A stretch of DNA of 48,710 bases from an uncultured Christensenella sp. GTDB lineage: Bacteria > Bacillota > Clostridia > Christensenellales > Borkfalkiaceae. Each line of letters starts with the position of its first letter. Position 1 is the first letter of the stretch. The notes under the pieces were generated by a model that had not been told where the DNA came from, ran no database searches, and was given only the letters and a program-made list of their open reading frames with translations. The stretch spans positions 1 through 48,710 of the forward strand of contig CATLAR010000003.1 in NCBI GenBank assembly GCA_949878495.1, written 5' to 3'. Positions 1-8,856 of this stretch are shown in pieces. The translations under genes were made by a program, and so were the position numbers.

Positions 1-642
1 TACAGCATATTGCGGGGGCAATCGTAATAAACGCCGATTTCGCCGAGTTTCGCGTTTACACCGACGAACGAACCGCCGTCCATAATAACGCTTGCATAAC
101 CGTCAAGTTTGAAGTTCTCAAAAGCAAGCGAAATATCAAGGGACACACCTTCGTTAAGTATATCGGTATAACCGTTGAGGTCGGGGAGCGGGTGCTTTTC
201 GTTTGAAAGAGCTGCCGAAAGCGTGAGCGTTTTACCGAAGATCGTTACGTCCGCACCGAGGGAAATTCCGCCGACGAGATTCACGCCGAGCGCGGCGGTC
301 ACCGTTTGTTCGAGAATTTCAAGCGTCGCAGAAGCGGTTATTTTACCGTCGCCTGCGGTCAAGCCCGCAAGTAAACCGCCCAAATCGAGCCCGCCTAAAA
401 GCGACGAAATATCCGTTTCGCCAACGAAAACTTTATTTAATTCAAGATAATATTTTACGTTGCCGTCCGTTAAATACAGCATATTGCGGGGGCAATCGTA
501 ATAAACGCCGATTTCGCCGAGTTTCGCGTTTACGCCGACGAACGAACCGCCGTCCATAATAACGCTTGCGTAACCGTCGAGTTTTAGGTTCTCAAAAGCA
601 AGCGTAATATCGAGGGACACCCCTTCGTTAAGTATATCCGTA
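1..642 (-). repeat. Two copies of a 474-bp period coding repeat
   Basis: Bases 1-168 and 475-642 align without gaps with about nine differences (roughly 95% identity), then both diverge. The right copy is followed by unique sequence and the left copy runs to the window edge, so more copies may lie outside. The repeats are in frame with the surface protein and encode its module. Confidence 0.9.
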
Positions 643-2279
643 TAACCGCCGAAATCGTCGGGTTTTGCGGGAATATCGCTTTCCGTACCGTATGCGGCGC
701 GCGCCTTCAACGTCTTGCCGCCGAAGGGAATTTCCGCGTAAATACTGCCGAGGCCGATTTTTCCGTCCGTCGTTTCAAAGTCGAAAGTAAGGGACATATC
801 CAGTCCGAACAGCGAAAGCGTGGAGCAAAGCCGCGCGCTATCTTCGGTCACCGTGAACTCTCCGCCTGTCAGCTGTTCGATAAGCGCGGCGGTGTCGAGC
901 GTTGCCGCCCCATCTCCGTCCTCGGCGGAAACCGCGGGAGTAAGCGCGCCGATATCTAGCTTGAATTTCGACTTACCGTCGTTGAGATAGAGAACGGTGT
1001 TTTCGTCGATAAATACCGAAATATCGCCGATAGCGATTCTCACGTCAGACAGCACGCCGTCGTTGAGTTCGACGTACGCCGCGCCGCTAAGTTCGAGCGC
1101 GTCGAAAGCGAGGTCGAGATTGAGCACCGCGCCGCCCTGTAAAATGGGCGTGAACGCCGCCGTTATGTAGTCGAGCGGTTTGGGCTCGGACACGGCGGGC
1201 GCGTCGTTTTTAATGAAGTTGTTTTCGTAATTTTTGAAGTAGTCGTTATAATACGAATTTTCGGCTTTCTCCCTTGCGTAGTCGAAAACCGTGTTGGTTT
1301 CCGACGAACAGGGAACGCCGCCGAGCGCGGTGTATTCGTCGCTGATTTTAAAGCTGAGCACCTGCCACGCCGCGTTGAAAACGTAGGTCACGCTCGTTTT
1401 GGTGATAACGGGCTTGGTACTTAAATCGCCCGTAATCATCATCTGCTGTCTGTAATAGTATTCCGCGGAATGCTCGTCGTCGGTGTTGACGCTGAGTTCC
1501 AGAGTCATTGCAAACGTGCCGTCGCCGTTGTCTGTAACGGCGTATTCCGCGCCGTTAAGCACGGTGTTTTCATTGAGAACGTAAACGGAAAATTCCGAGG
1601 GCGGGAAGCCGCGTTTTTCGCGGAACTCGTTTATCGTACAGCCTTCGGCGCTGCCTTCCGACCATTTGGTGTTGATTCCGTCAAACTTCTTGGTCGCCGA
1701 GGGTCGCCATAAAACGACGCCCGCTTCCTTAACCACGCAGAACTGGTTGGCTTTTTGCGAGAAACCTTCCGCAATGTCCACGGAAATTAAAACGCCTTCG
1801 TAATACTGTTTATAGTTCTGAACGGACTGTTTAAAACCCGCGGCATTTACCGTTGAACCCATCTCCGAGTACCAGAACTCCTGATTCTGCAACGTGTAAT
1901 TGAGGTAACCGATATTTTCAAGAATGGTGTGACTGACGGGTGAAGAACCGTCTTTGGGAGTTTCGTAACAAACCGTATTGAAGATTTTATCCGTCGTGGA
2001 ATTGTCTTTATTCATAAAGAAACCCGCGCCGACGATTCCCAACGTGCCTACGCAGATACAGGAAAAAGCCGTAGCGGCAATACGCTTGCCCCGCCTTACG
2101 TGCTTTAAAGTGAGCGGCTTGCGGCGCTTGATACGCGCCTCGCCCGTCCTCGCCTTTTTATCCCGCAATCCCGCGCGGCGGTTGACGTTTTTTTCTTTTT
2201 TATTTTCAACGAACCCGGCTCCCTCAATTTCCTTGAGGCGGGTGTGCAGACCCTCCACGGGCTTTTTCTTTACTTTCAT
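1..2279 (-). CDS. Membrane-anchored surface protein with tandem repeats (partial, C-terminus outside window)
   Basis: Reads leftward off the left edge; 759 codons are open without a stop. The ATG at 2279 begins a Lys/Arg-rich cytoplasmic head (about residues 1-65), then one hydrophobic segment (about 66-87) and a long polar outer part, the layout of a signal-anchored surface protein. From about residue 383 the chain consists of modules with the pattern LDLAFDxLxLxGxAxVxxxDG followed by a short Y/F-rich strand. Two modules (residues about 546-602 and 704-759) are almost identical with a 158-residue period; an earlier one near 383-450 is diverged. No enzyme motif is seen. No Shine-Dalgarno precedes the start, and the promoter lies so close that the mRNA may be leaderless. 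Function unknown; adhesin or cell-envelope scaffold is inference from architecture only. Confidence 0.8.
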   Translation of the reverse strand, partial: MKVKKKPVEGLHTRLKEIEGAGFVENKKEKNVNRRAGLRDKKARTGEARIKRRKPLTLKHVRRGKRIAATAFSCICVGTLGIVGAGFFMNKDNSTTDKIFNTVCYETPKDGSSPVSHTILENIGYLNYTLQNQEFWYSEMGSTVNAAGFKQSVQNYKQYYEGVLISVDIAEGFSQKANQFCVVKEAGVVLWRPSATKKFDGINTKWSEGSAEGCTINEFREKRGFPPSEFSVYVLNENTVLNGAEYAVTDNGDGTFAMTLELSVNTDDEHSAEYYYRQQMMITGDLSTKPVITKTSVTYVFNAAWQVLSFKISDEYTALGGVPCSSETNTVFDYAREKAENSYYNDYFKNYENNFIKNDAPAVSEPKPLDYITAAFTPILQGGAVLNLDLAFDALELSGAAYVELNDGVLSDVRIAIGDISVFIDENTVLYLNDGKSKFKLDIGALTPAVSAEDGDGAATLDTAALIEQLTGGEFTVTEDSARLCSTLSLFGLDMSLTFDFETTDGKIGLGSIYAEIPFGGKTLKARAAYGTESDIPAKPDDFGGYTDILNEGVSLDITLAFENLKLDGYASVIMDGGSFVGVNAKLGEIGVYYDCPRNMLYLTDGNVKYYLELNKVFVGETDISSLLGGLDLGGLLAGLTAGDGKITASATLEILEQTVTAALGVNLVGGISLGADVTIFGKTLTLSAALSNEKHPLPDLNGYTDILNEGVSLDISLAFENFKLDGYASVIMDGGSFVGVNAKLGEIGVYYDCPRNML

Positions 2280-2287
2280 ATGATAAC

Positions 2288-2316
2288 AGTGTATTACTTT
2301 TATGACAGAATGTCAA
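2288..2316 (-). promoter_or_regulatory. Promoter of the repeat surface protein, with overlapping inverted repeat
   Basis: On the minus strand TTGACA (2311-2316), a 17-bp spacer and TACACT (2288-2293). The -10 ends only 8 bases before the ATG. The -35 overlaps TGACA-GAA-TGTCA (2303-2315), a candidate operator. Confidence 0.6.
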
Positions 2317-2415
2317 GTTTGTAATGTAAAAATATGATAAAATTTTGGTATTTAGTAATGTTTTTTGCTAAAACGCCCTTAAAACCTGTGTTTTACCGTA
2401 AAATCGGCTGATTTT

Positions 2416-2442
2416 TGTCATAATATTATATGACAACTGTCA
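2416..2442. promoter_or_regulatory. Cluster of TGTCA/TGACA inverted repeats
   Basis: TGTCATA (2416-2422) pairs with TATGACA (2429-2435) across 6 bases, and TGACA (2431-2435) pairs with TGTCA (2438-2442) across 2 bases. The same half-site recurs at 2303-2315. The pattern suggests binding sites for one dimeric regulator between two divergent genes. The rest of 2280-2591 holds only the two promoters. Confidence 0.45.
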
Positions 2443-2512
2443 TACGAACGTCACAAGAGTACGATGCGGCAAGTAAAGATATGCCGAAGGACAAGAGAAT
2501 TGGCGCGAATAC

Positions 2513-2541
2513 TTGACTTTTTATTTTCCTAATAATATAAT
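2513..2541 (+). promoter_or_regulatory. Sigma-A promoter of the O-antigen-ligase-like gene
   Basis: TTGACT (2513-2518), 17-bp spacer, TATAAT (2536-2541). The predicted transcript start is near 2548, giving a leader of about 45-55 bases. Confidence 0.75.
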
Positions 2542-2591
2542 AAGTGCGTGTAAGCGGGTAAAAAATCTCAGCCGCGCACAAAATAACCTAA

Positions 2592-4052
2592 GTGAAGTTT
2601 ACGATGAGCAGCGCAATCATAAAACAAAAAAGCCCGGTACTCGACACGGTAAGAGGCGTACTATGCAACAGATTTTTCCCGTTTGCAACGGCAACGCTGG
2701 TGACGGCTTGCTATTACTCGGGTTTGGATATGGTTTCGCTGTATTACCTCGTGTTCGTAGCCGCGGCAATGGCGTTTTTACTCGACGACCTTACGCCGCT
2801 CGTTCCGCATCTGGCGTTTTTGAATATTTTCGTGTCGATGCAGAACTGTCCGCTCAACTTCGGCGAAATGGTCGGTTCGGACTTTTACACCCGGACGGGC
2901 AACCTTGTTCAGATAGTAATTCTGATATTCGTGCTTGCCGGCTCTATGATAACACGTCTGGTTTTCACGCTCAAAGAAAAGGGCTTTAAACCCGATTTGA
3001 CTTTCTGGGGCTTAGTTGCCGTTGCCGCGCTCTTTTTGTTAAACGGCGTTGGCAGTAAGGCGTACGTAATCTCCGACACTCTGTACGGCGCGCTGTTGGC
3101 GTTTCTGTTTTTGGGCGTGTTCGTGCTGATTTCCAATACCGTGAAGCTCACCGACGAAAACTATATGAATCTTGTTTGGGGCTTTATCGCTTTTTCTGCG
3201 GTTCTGGTGCTCGAACTCGGCGTTCTTTACGCCGAACGCCACGACGTGATAATAGTCGGCGGACACATAATCAAACAACAGGTTATACTCGGCTGGGGCG
3301 TCTGGAACAGCATCGGAACGCTTTTCTGTATCTGCATTCCCCCCGTTTGCCTTGCAGCCGCGAAATCAAAATACGGCTACGCTTTCTTATTGTACGCCGC
3401 GCTGCTCACCGCGTGCGCGTTCCTCACGGGCAGCCGTCAGGCAATGCTCGGCTCGACTTTCGCGTTCGGGGCGTGCTCGGTCGCGCTTATAGTCAAAAGC
3501 CGCACGCGGCTTATAAACGCAATTATAATAGGCGCAATAGCGTTGGTTGCGATAATCGTAGTCGCGGTTAAATGGGATAAAGTCCTCTCTTCGATAGAAT
3601 ATATTTTAAACGGAATTTTCAACGACGACGGCTCGTATTCGGGCGGCGGCAGACACCGTCTTATGATGCTTGCCATCAACTATTTCAAAGCCGACCCCGT
3701 GTTCGGCGGCGGGTTCTTTATCGGATTCGAGTCTTTCGAGCTGACGGGAATTACGGGCACGCTTTTGCCGACTTTCGCGCATTGCACGATTTTCGAACTG
3801 CTTGCTACGTGCGGAATACTCGGACTGATTGCATATATCGGGCATCGGGTCACCACCGTGATAGCGTTTGCGAAAAAGCCTACGCTCAACAAATTTTATA
3901 TGGCGACTTGCATTGCCACCCTGCTCTTGATTTGCCTTTTCGACAACTATATTTTCTATCTGTTGCCGACGCTGATTTACAGTTCGGTTTTGCCATTTGC
4001 AACGGGCAAGCCGGAGCCCGAAACTTTAACACGCGCCAAAATAAAATTTTAA
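2592..4052 (+). CDS. Polytopic membrane protein of the O-antigen ligase/polymerase (Wzy/WaaL-like) type
   Basis: 486 residues dominated by about a dozen hydrophobic helices, with a longer polar loop around residues 335-385 that carries a Gly/Arg-rich stretch (GGGRHRLMMLAINYF) followed by PVFGGGFFIGF. That loop near the C-terminal half, in a protein of this size and helix count, is typical of the Wzy_C family, whose members join or polymerise lipid-linked glycans outside the membrane. The GTG at 2592 gives the longest reading; the ATG at 2604 is equally possible because neither has a convincing ribosome site. It stands alone under its own promoter and ends at a strong terminator. Family assignment rests on architecture, not on an alignment; substrate unknown. 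Confidence 0.65.
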   Translation: MKFTMSSAIIKQKSPVLDTVRGVLCNRFFPFATATLVTACYYSGLDMVSLYYLVFVAAAMAFLLDDLTPLVPHLAFLNIFVSMQNCPLNFGEMVGSDFYTRTGNLVQIVILIFVLAGSMITRLVFTLKEKGFKPDLTFWGLVAVAALFLLNGVGSKAYVISDTLYGALLAFLFLGVFVLISNTVKLTDENYMNLVWGFIAFSAVLVLELGVLYAERHDVIIVGGHIIKQQVILGWGVWNSIGTLFCICIPPVCLAAAKSKYGYAFLLYAALLTACAFLTGSRQAMLGSTFAFGACSVALIVKSRTRLINAIIIGAIALVAIIVVAVKWDKVLSSIEYILNGIFNDDGSYSGGGRHRLMMLAINYFKADPVFGGGFFIGFESFELTGITGTLLPTFAHCTIFELLATCGILGLIAYIGHRVTTVIAFAKKPTLNKFYMATCIATLLLICLFDNYIFYLLPTLIYSSVLPFATGKPEPETLTRAKIKF

Positions 4053-4060
4053 TACACGAT

Positions 4061-4092
4061 AAAAGCCGTACCCGAAAGGTACGGCTTTTTTT
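4061..4092. terminator. Bidirectional intrinsic terminator
   Basis: AAAAGCCGTACC, a CGAAA loop, then GGTACGGCTTTTTTT. The A-run on one side and T-run on the other allow it to serve both the ligase-like gene and the convergent beta-helix gene. Confidence 0.85.
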
Positions 4093-4747
4093 ACGTTCTT
4101 TTTACTATATTTTGCGCCGACTTGTAAATACTGTCGGGCGGCACTTCGCCGCGCACGGACGAGAGCGGATAAACGCTCGACCTCGCGCCAACTACGGCGG
4201 CGGGATTAAGCACGCAATTACAGCCTATTTCAGCGTAATCGCCGAGCACCGCGCCCAGCTTTTTCAAGCCCGTTACAACGTTTACCCCGCATATATGCGC
4301 CGTTATAGGCGATTTATCAGACTTTACGTTGGACGTAACCGCACCCGCGCCCATATGCGATTTATAGCCGAGAATACTGTCGCCGACGTAGTTAAAATGC
4401 GGCGTTTGAACGCCGTCGAAGAGCACGGAATTTTTTATTTCCGAAGAATTTCCGACTACGCAGTTTTCGCCTACGACGGCATTGCCGCGGATAAAAGCGC
4501 CCTGTCTTACGACCGAGCCGGCGCCGACGATAACGTTTTCGCCCAAATACGCCCACGGCGAAACGACCGCGCTTTCGTGCACCCATACGCTCGGCGAAAC
4601 CAACGCATACTCGTGACCGAGGGCGCGCCCCGTACCGGATATAAACCCGCCCAAACCCTTGAAAATTTCAAAATAATAATTAAAACTTCTTAGGTATCTT
4701 TCGGCGATAGTGTGCGTTAAATCAAGCATATTAAGGGGGTAATTCAT
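4091..4747 (-). CDS. Left-handed beta-helix (hexapeptide repeat) protein, GlmU C-terminal-like
   Basis: 218 residues. From about residue 50 to 195 the chain shows the hexapeptide pattern [V/I]-G-x-x-x-x typical of LbH acyltransferases (VIVGAG, VVGENC, AVVGAR). The segment HFNYVGDSILG followed by GAGAVTSN closely resembles the acetyl-CoA binding half of GlmU, which acetylates glucosamine-1-phosphate. The pyrophosphorylase domain is absent, so it is a stand-alone LbH protein, a form commonly annotated as sugar-phosphate acyl- or nucleotidyltransferase-related. The first 45 residues are helical and unlike GlmU. An alternative ATG lies at 4729; neither start has a ribosome site. Family is well supported, substrate is not. 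Confidence 0.75.
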   Translation of the reverse strand: MNYPLNMLDLTHTIAERYLRSFNYYFEIFKGLGGFISGTGRALGHEYALVSPSVWVHESAVVSPWAYLGENVIVGAGSVVRQGAFIRGNAVVGENCVVGNSSEIKNSVLFDGVQTPHFNYVGDSILGYKSHMGAGAVTSNVKSDKSPITAHICGVNVVTGLKKLGAVLGDYAEIGCNCVLNPAAVVGARSSVYPLSSVRGEVPPDSIYKSAQNIVKRT

Positions 4748-4785
4748 ATATTTAATATATTATGCACCCGCCGCGGATATGACCG

Positions 4786-4992
4786 TCAACGCTCGTTTTC
4801 GTCGTCGTTTTTCCTGTTTTTGCGGATAATAAGAAAAGTGCGCACGGCGGTTATAATACATACCCCGCCCACGATTAAAAACACCGCGCCGTTACCCACG
4901 GCGTCCTTTACGAGATAGCTTATCCCGAAGCCGATGCAAATGAGTCCGCACACCGCTTCCATAATAAGCATTACGAGATTAAAGTTCTTCAT
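4786..4992 (-). CDS. Small two-helix membrane protein, function unknown
   Basis: 68 residues with two hydrophobic segments (about 5-27 and 34-55) joined by a short Asp/Gly/Asn turn, and a very polar tail rich in Lys, Asn, Asp and Glu. It starts 10 bases after the stop of the ABC exporter and has the same direction, so the two are almost certainly co-transcribed. It could be an accessory subunit of that exporter, but no known family is recognised. Confidence 0.6.
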   Translation of the reverse strand: MKNFNLVMLIMEAVCGLICIGFGISYLVKDAVGNGAVFLIVGGVCIITAVRTFLIIRKNRKNDDENER

Positions 4993-5002
4993 AGTCCTCC
5001 TT

Positions 5003-8000
5003 TTAAAGCGCCCTTATACTGTCCACGGGCTTTTTGCGAGCCGCGAGATAGACGGGCAGGAACGTTGATGCGAACGCCACCACTACCGCCGAAGCAACAA
5101 GCACGGCTATAGGTCCCGCACCGAACACAAACAGCGAAACGGCGAGTCCGAGGTCGCGGATTATAATTCCGTTGAGCACGGCGCACATAACCGCAGTGCC
5201 GATCAACGCAAGTACCGTACAAATACCTACGATTATGCCCGATTCGGCAAAAAATATTTTGAAAACGTCCACGCCGCGCGCGCCTACCGCACGCAGTATA
5301 CCTATTTCTTTGCGCTTATTCGAGATAGATACCGAAATGAAATTAAACAAAAGCAAGCAGGCGAACACCGCGAGAACGATACCGATAATAAGGAACATAA
5401 GCGACAGCTCCTCCACCATCGCGTCGGCGCTGTAAACGGCTTCGCAAACGCTGTTGTGCATCATAATAAACGAATCGTCGGCGAGAATACGCTCGATACC
5501 GACGGTTGCAAGCAATTTGCGAATAGCGCCCGCCGAGCCGACTAAATCGACAATAATTCCGTCGTAAATCTCGTCCCCTGACGGAACGTAATTCGTTTCG
5601 CCCGCGGAATCTTTATCTTTATCGTCTTCCTTCATTATACCCGATACAACTTTATCGAAAAATTGCCGGGAAGCAATAACGCCGTCCCGCGTATAAAAGA
5701 AAGTTTCAGGCGTGTCGTAATAGTAAAACCCGACGACTTTTGCTTCGGCGTTATTATCGCCGCAAAAAGTCACCGTTGGCGGTTCGATAGCTCCAAGCAC
5801 GGACAACACGGCGTTAAGCGCATTCTGCCGCTCCCGATAACTGCATTTTATGAGATTACCGTTGCCGTCGCCGTAATAACCTTGGAAATATTTATCAACG
5901 TTCGTCTGAAACTTCTGTTTTTTTAAGTAAGCGGAAGTTTCGTCGGCTCCTTCGGGCAGATTTTCAAGGTAATAATTTAAAACGATGTCCTCGACAAACT
6001 GTCCTTCGTAGGCAAGATTCAACCCTAGAATTATTTCGTCGTCGGCAAGCTCCTCTCTCGCACCACCCAAAAAGCCGATCGCAGGCCGGTCCTCTTTCCC
6101 GAACACCTTTACTTTTTCGGAAGAAACAATACTATAATCTCTGCCCCACTGATCTTTGTAAGTAATATCATAACTACCACCGAACATAATCGCAGTATCG
6201 AAAACGTCTATGAATTCAGAAAATTTAGAAAAATATTGCTCGTTGTCGATATAAAAATCGCGGCTGACGAGCACGGTTTGGTGCATTCCGTCCTGTAAAT
6301 AAGTTCTGAAATTATATTGCAAGGTATAATCCACTTTCTTGCTGTCGCGCATTTGCGTAAACTTTTCGGGTATTTTCCCCGAATCGAACACACCCGTTAT
6401 TTTAAGCGGAAAAATCGACTGAGAAGTCGCAACGTACTGCCCTATCAGATCTTCCGCTGAAGTAACCGTTATCTGCTCGCCGGAAACCTGCACGCCGTCC
6501 TCGCCCCGCATTTCGATTTTAAAAAACTTGTTTTTTATAGCCGTTTCAAGGAAATAAGTCGAAACGCAGATTTCGTCGGAATTTTGGGGATATTCGCCCG
6601 TTATCGTCCCGCGCAACGGATTATCCTCGCCCAAAACCGCAAATTTTGCGGCGTTCGGCTGATAATACCCGTTTACGTCGCTCATAGGATTAATCAACAA
6701 ATTTTTGAAATCAGCTTCGGCGTCCCAATACCCGTAACTGCCGCTGCCGTAAGCCTCTTTGTACTCGTCAACCTCGGCGGCGGTAAAACGCTGATGCGTG
6801 TCGGTCGTATACGACAGCTCGTCGCCGTCGTAAAAGCGGTTTTGGCTGTATTTTCGGACGGAAACGGAATTTACACCGCTCGCCGTAAGGGAATTTAACA
6901 TTACCGAATCGCCGTTATACATCATCATAGTCGAAGCAAGCCCGAACATAATGAACGCCACCACGGCGAGAAATATCGTAAACACGAGGCGCACGGGCTT
7001 GAGTTTAAGACTGCTCGCGCCTATTTTCAACGCCTTTGCCGCAGGCAGTTTCGAGCGGATAAAAGCCGACTGTTCGGCGGTGTACTCCCGCGTTTCAACG
7101 CTTTCGGTCGCGCCGAATTTTTCCGCCGCGCCGTCGTCAGAAATGCGGGTCGCCTTTTTGAACGCGCCGATTTCGCTTTCGCCGCGGGTAATTATAACGT
7201 CGCCGTCGGCGCTTGAAATGAACTTTTGAATAGCGGCAAAGTTATCCGCCGTCAACGCCGCGCCGCTCTTGACGGACAACGTGTTGCCGCCCACCACGCG
7301 CACGTTAGAGTCAATCTCTTCGGGGGGCACGTGCGTTTTGGTTACGTCGGAAATGATTTTTCCGTCCTTTAATTCGACTATTCTGTCGCCGTAAATTTCG
7401 GCGAACTCCCTGTCGTGAGAAACCACGAGAACGAGCCGCGTTTCCGACAGTTTTTTAAGCGTTTCGAGCACCTGTCTGCCCGTAGCCGAATCGAGCGCGC
7501 CCGTCGGCTCGTCCGCCATAATTATCTGAGGGTCTTTGACGAGTGCGCGGGCGATCGCAATTCGCTGCTTTTGCCCGCCGGAAAGCGTGTTCGGCTTGCG
7601 CTTGGCAAAGGTTTCAAGCTCCACGTCGCGAAGTATGGACTGTATCCGCTCCTTATCTTTGGGCTTGCCCTGCAATTCGAGCGCGAGCGCGACGTTGTCC
7701 TCCACGTTGAACTCGTCCAGAATATTGTATTCCTGAAATATGAAGCCGACGAACGTGTTACGGTAACTGTCGAAGTCGCTTCCCGTAAAAGAAGCCGAAC
7801 TTTTGCTTTTGACGATAACCTCGCCTTCGGTCGGTTCGTCCAGCCCGCCCGCAACGTTTAAAAGCGTGGACTTGCCCGACCCCGATTTGCCGAGCAGGAA
7901 AACCAGACCCGTTTCGGCAAATTTTATGGAAACGCCGTCCAGCGCCTTAGTGCTTACGCCGCCGCGACCGCTGTATATTTTAGTAAGATTTTTGATTTCG

Positions 8001-8005
8001 AGCAT
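5003..8005 (-). CDS. ABC exporter, ATPase fused to FtsX/MacB-type permease
   Basis: 1000 residues. The ATPase domain (1-220) has Walker A GKSGSGKS (39-46), Q-loop around Q91, signature LSGGQ (141-145), Walker B IIMADEP (161-167) and the switch His at 197. A first transmembrane helix follows near 346-366, then a large extracytoplasmic domain of about 500 residues, then three C-terminal helices (about 865-890, 915-940, 955-985) of the FtsX fold, ending in a typical permease tail. This is the MacB/LolCDE-like group, which couples ATP hydrolysis to work on the outer face of the membrane rather than classical transport. Substrate unknown. Start is supported by CGGAGG just upstream. The small membrane protein at 4786 lies in the same unit. 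Confidence 0.88.
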   Translation of the reverse strand: MLEIKNLTKIYSGRGGVSTKALDGVSIKFAETGLVFLLGKSGSGKSTLLNVAGGLDEPTEGEVIVKSKSSASFTGSDFDSYRNTFVGFIFQEYNILDEFNVEDNVALALELQGKPKDKERIQSILRDVELETFAKRKPNTLSGGQKQRIAIARALVKDPQIIMADEPTGALDSATGRQVLETLKKLSETRLVLVVSHDREFAEIYGDRIVELKDGKIISDVTKTHVPPEEIDSNVRVVGGNTLSVKSGAALTADNFAAIQKFISSADGDVIITRGESEIGAFKKATRISDDGAAEKFGATESVETREYTAEQSAFIRSKLPAAKALKIGASSLKLKPVRLVFTIFLAVVAFIMFGLASTMMMYNGDSVMLNSLTASGVNSVSVRKYSQNRFYDGDELSYTTDTHQRFTAAEVDEYKEAYGSGSYGYWDAEADFKNLLINPMSDVNGYYQPNAAKFAVLGEDNPLRGTITGEYPQNSDEICVSTYFLETAIKNKFFKIEMRGEDGVQVSGEQITVTSAEDLIGQYVATSQSIFPLKITGVFDSGKIPEKFTQMRDSKKVDYTLQYNFRTYLQDGMHQTVLVSRDFYIDNEQYFSKFSEFIDVFDTAIMFGGSYDITYKDQWGRDYSIVSSEKVKVFGKEDRPAIGFLGGAREELADDEIILGLNLAYEGQFVEDIVLNYYLENLPEGADETSAYLKKQKFQTNVDKYFQGYYGDGNGNLIKCSYRERQNALNAVLSVLGAIEPPTVTFCGDNNAEAKVVGFYYYDTPETFFYTRDGVIASRQFFDKVVSGIMKEDDKDKDSAGETNYVPSGDEIYDGIIVDLVGSAGAIRKLLATVGIERILADDSFIMMHNSVCEAVYSADAMVEELSLMFLIIGIVLAVFACLLLFNFISVSISNKRKEIGILRAVGARGVDVFKIFFAESGIIVGICTVLALIGTAVMCAVLNGIIIRDLGLAVSLFVFGAGPIAVLVASAVVVAFASTFLPVYLAARKKPVDSIRAL

Positions 8006-8028
8006 TCAGCCTCCGTTGAACGCTTTAT

Positions 8029-8057
8029 ATTATAACACACTATTTTGAAAAATTAAA
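8029..8057 (-). promoter_or_regulatory. Probable promoter of the ABC exporter operon
   Basis: Minus strand TTTAAT (8052-8057), 17 bp, TATAAT (8029-8034). The -35 is weak; the -10 is perfect. Confidence 0.5.
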
Positions 8058-8095
8058 GGATTTTAGATAAAATAAAACCAACGCCTTTATTAGCG

Positions 8096-8124
8096 TTGAC
8101 TTTGACCGTAAGTTAATATAAAAT
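8096..8124 (+). promoter_or_regulatory. Promoter of yggS
   Basis: TTGACT (8096-8101), 17 bp, TAAAAT (8119-8124). GGAAGG (8132-8137) is the ribosome site. Confidence 0.6.
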
Positions 8125-8144
8125 CGTATACGGAAGGTAGAAAA

Positions 8145-8816
8145 ATGATTGAAGAAAACGCAAAAAAAATTCTTGAAGAAATACCCGCGCAAAACCCTTA
8201 CAGCGAGAAAATAACGCTGGTTGCGGCGGTAAAAATGCAGACTCCCGAAGCCATTAACCGCGCCATATGCGGGGGTATAACGGATATAGGCGACAATCAC
8301 GTGCAGGAATTCCGCGATAAATATGCGCTGATAGAGGGCAACCCGAAACGCCATTTTATAGGACGTTTGCAGACCAACAAAATTAAATATCTGTTAGGAA
8401 AAACCGACCTCTACCATTCGGTGGACAGATACGGTTTAGCCGAGGAACTTTCCAAAAAAAGCGCGGCGGCAGGCATAACTTCAAATATTTTAATTCAGAT
8501 AAACGCGGGCGACGAGCCTACGAAAGGCGGCTTTACCTTTGCCGAGGCGCAAGCCGCTTACGAAAAAATAAGAGCTTTGCCGGCATTGAAAGTCGAGGGA
8601 CTGATGGCAATGCTGCCCGACACGGACGATATGAAAACGCTTGAACGCCTTGCGCGGAGAATGCGCGAAATTTACGATACTTTTAAGCGCGGCGACGAAA
8701 ACATAAAATATCTTTCGATGGGAATGAGCGGCGACTGGAAATTATGCGTTGAAGCGGGAAGTAATATGATACGGCTGGGAACGGCGATTTTCGGGGCAAG
8801 AAATTACGACAAATAA
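8145..8816 (+). CDS. yggS: YggS-family pyridoxal-phosphate homeostasis protein
   Basis: 223 residues, single-domain TIM-barrel protein of the alanine-racemase N-terminal fold. Lys30 in LVAAVKMQ is the expected PLP-binding lysine, followed by GDNHVQEF (family GENxVQE), HFIGRLQTNKIK, and the late SMGMSGDWKLCVEAGSNMIRLG motif with RLGTAIFG. The family buffers free PLP and influences amino-acid metabolism without known turnover of its own. In many Firmicutes this gene sits in the division cluster next to sepF; here it is monocistronic between its own promoter and terminator. Ile-rich and slightly short, but all key residues are present. Confidence 0.92.
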   Translation: MIEENAKKILEEIPAQNPYSEKITLVAAVKMQTPEAINRAICGGITDIGDNHVQEFRDKYALIEGNPKRHFIGRLQTNKIKYLLGKTDLYHSVDRYGLAEELSKKSAAAGITSNILIQINAGDEPTKGGFTFAEAQAAYEKIRALPALKVEGLMAMLPDTDDMKTLERLARRMREIYDTFKRGDENIKYLSMGMSGDWKLCVEAGSNMIRLGTAIFGARNYDK

Positions 8817-8848
8817 AAAAACGGTTGCGGTAAACGCAACCGTTTTTA
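8815..8848. terminator. Bidirectional intrinsic terminator
   Basis: AAAAACGGTTGCG, loop GTAAA, CGCAACCGTTTTT. It overlaps the yggS stop codon and also lies just past the end of rpsR on the other strand. Confidence 0.9.
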
Positions 8849-8856
8849 TTATTAAA

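Noticed and set aside
1-642. CRISPR array from the repeated sequence
   Set aside because: Repeat units are 474 bp, coding and in frame; no short repeat-spacer pattern or cas gene occurs in the window.
3782-4693. 303-codon plus-strand ORF
   Set aside because: Runs through the end of the ligase-like gene, a terminator and the antisense of the beta-helix gene; cannot be a real gene.
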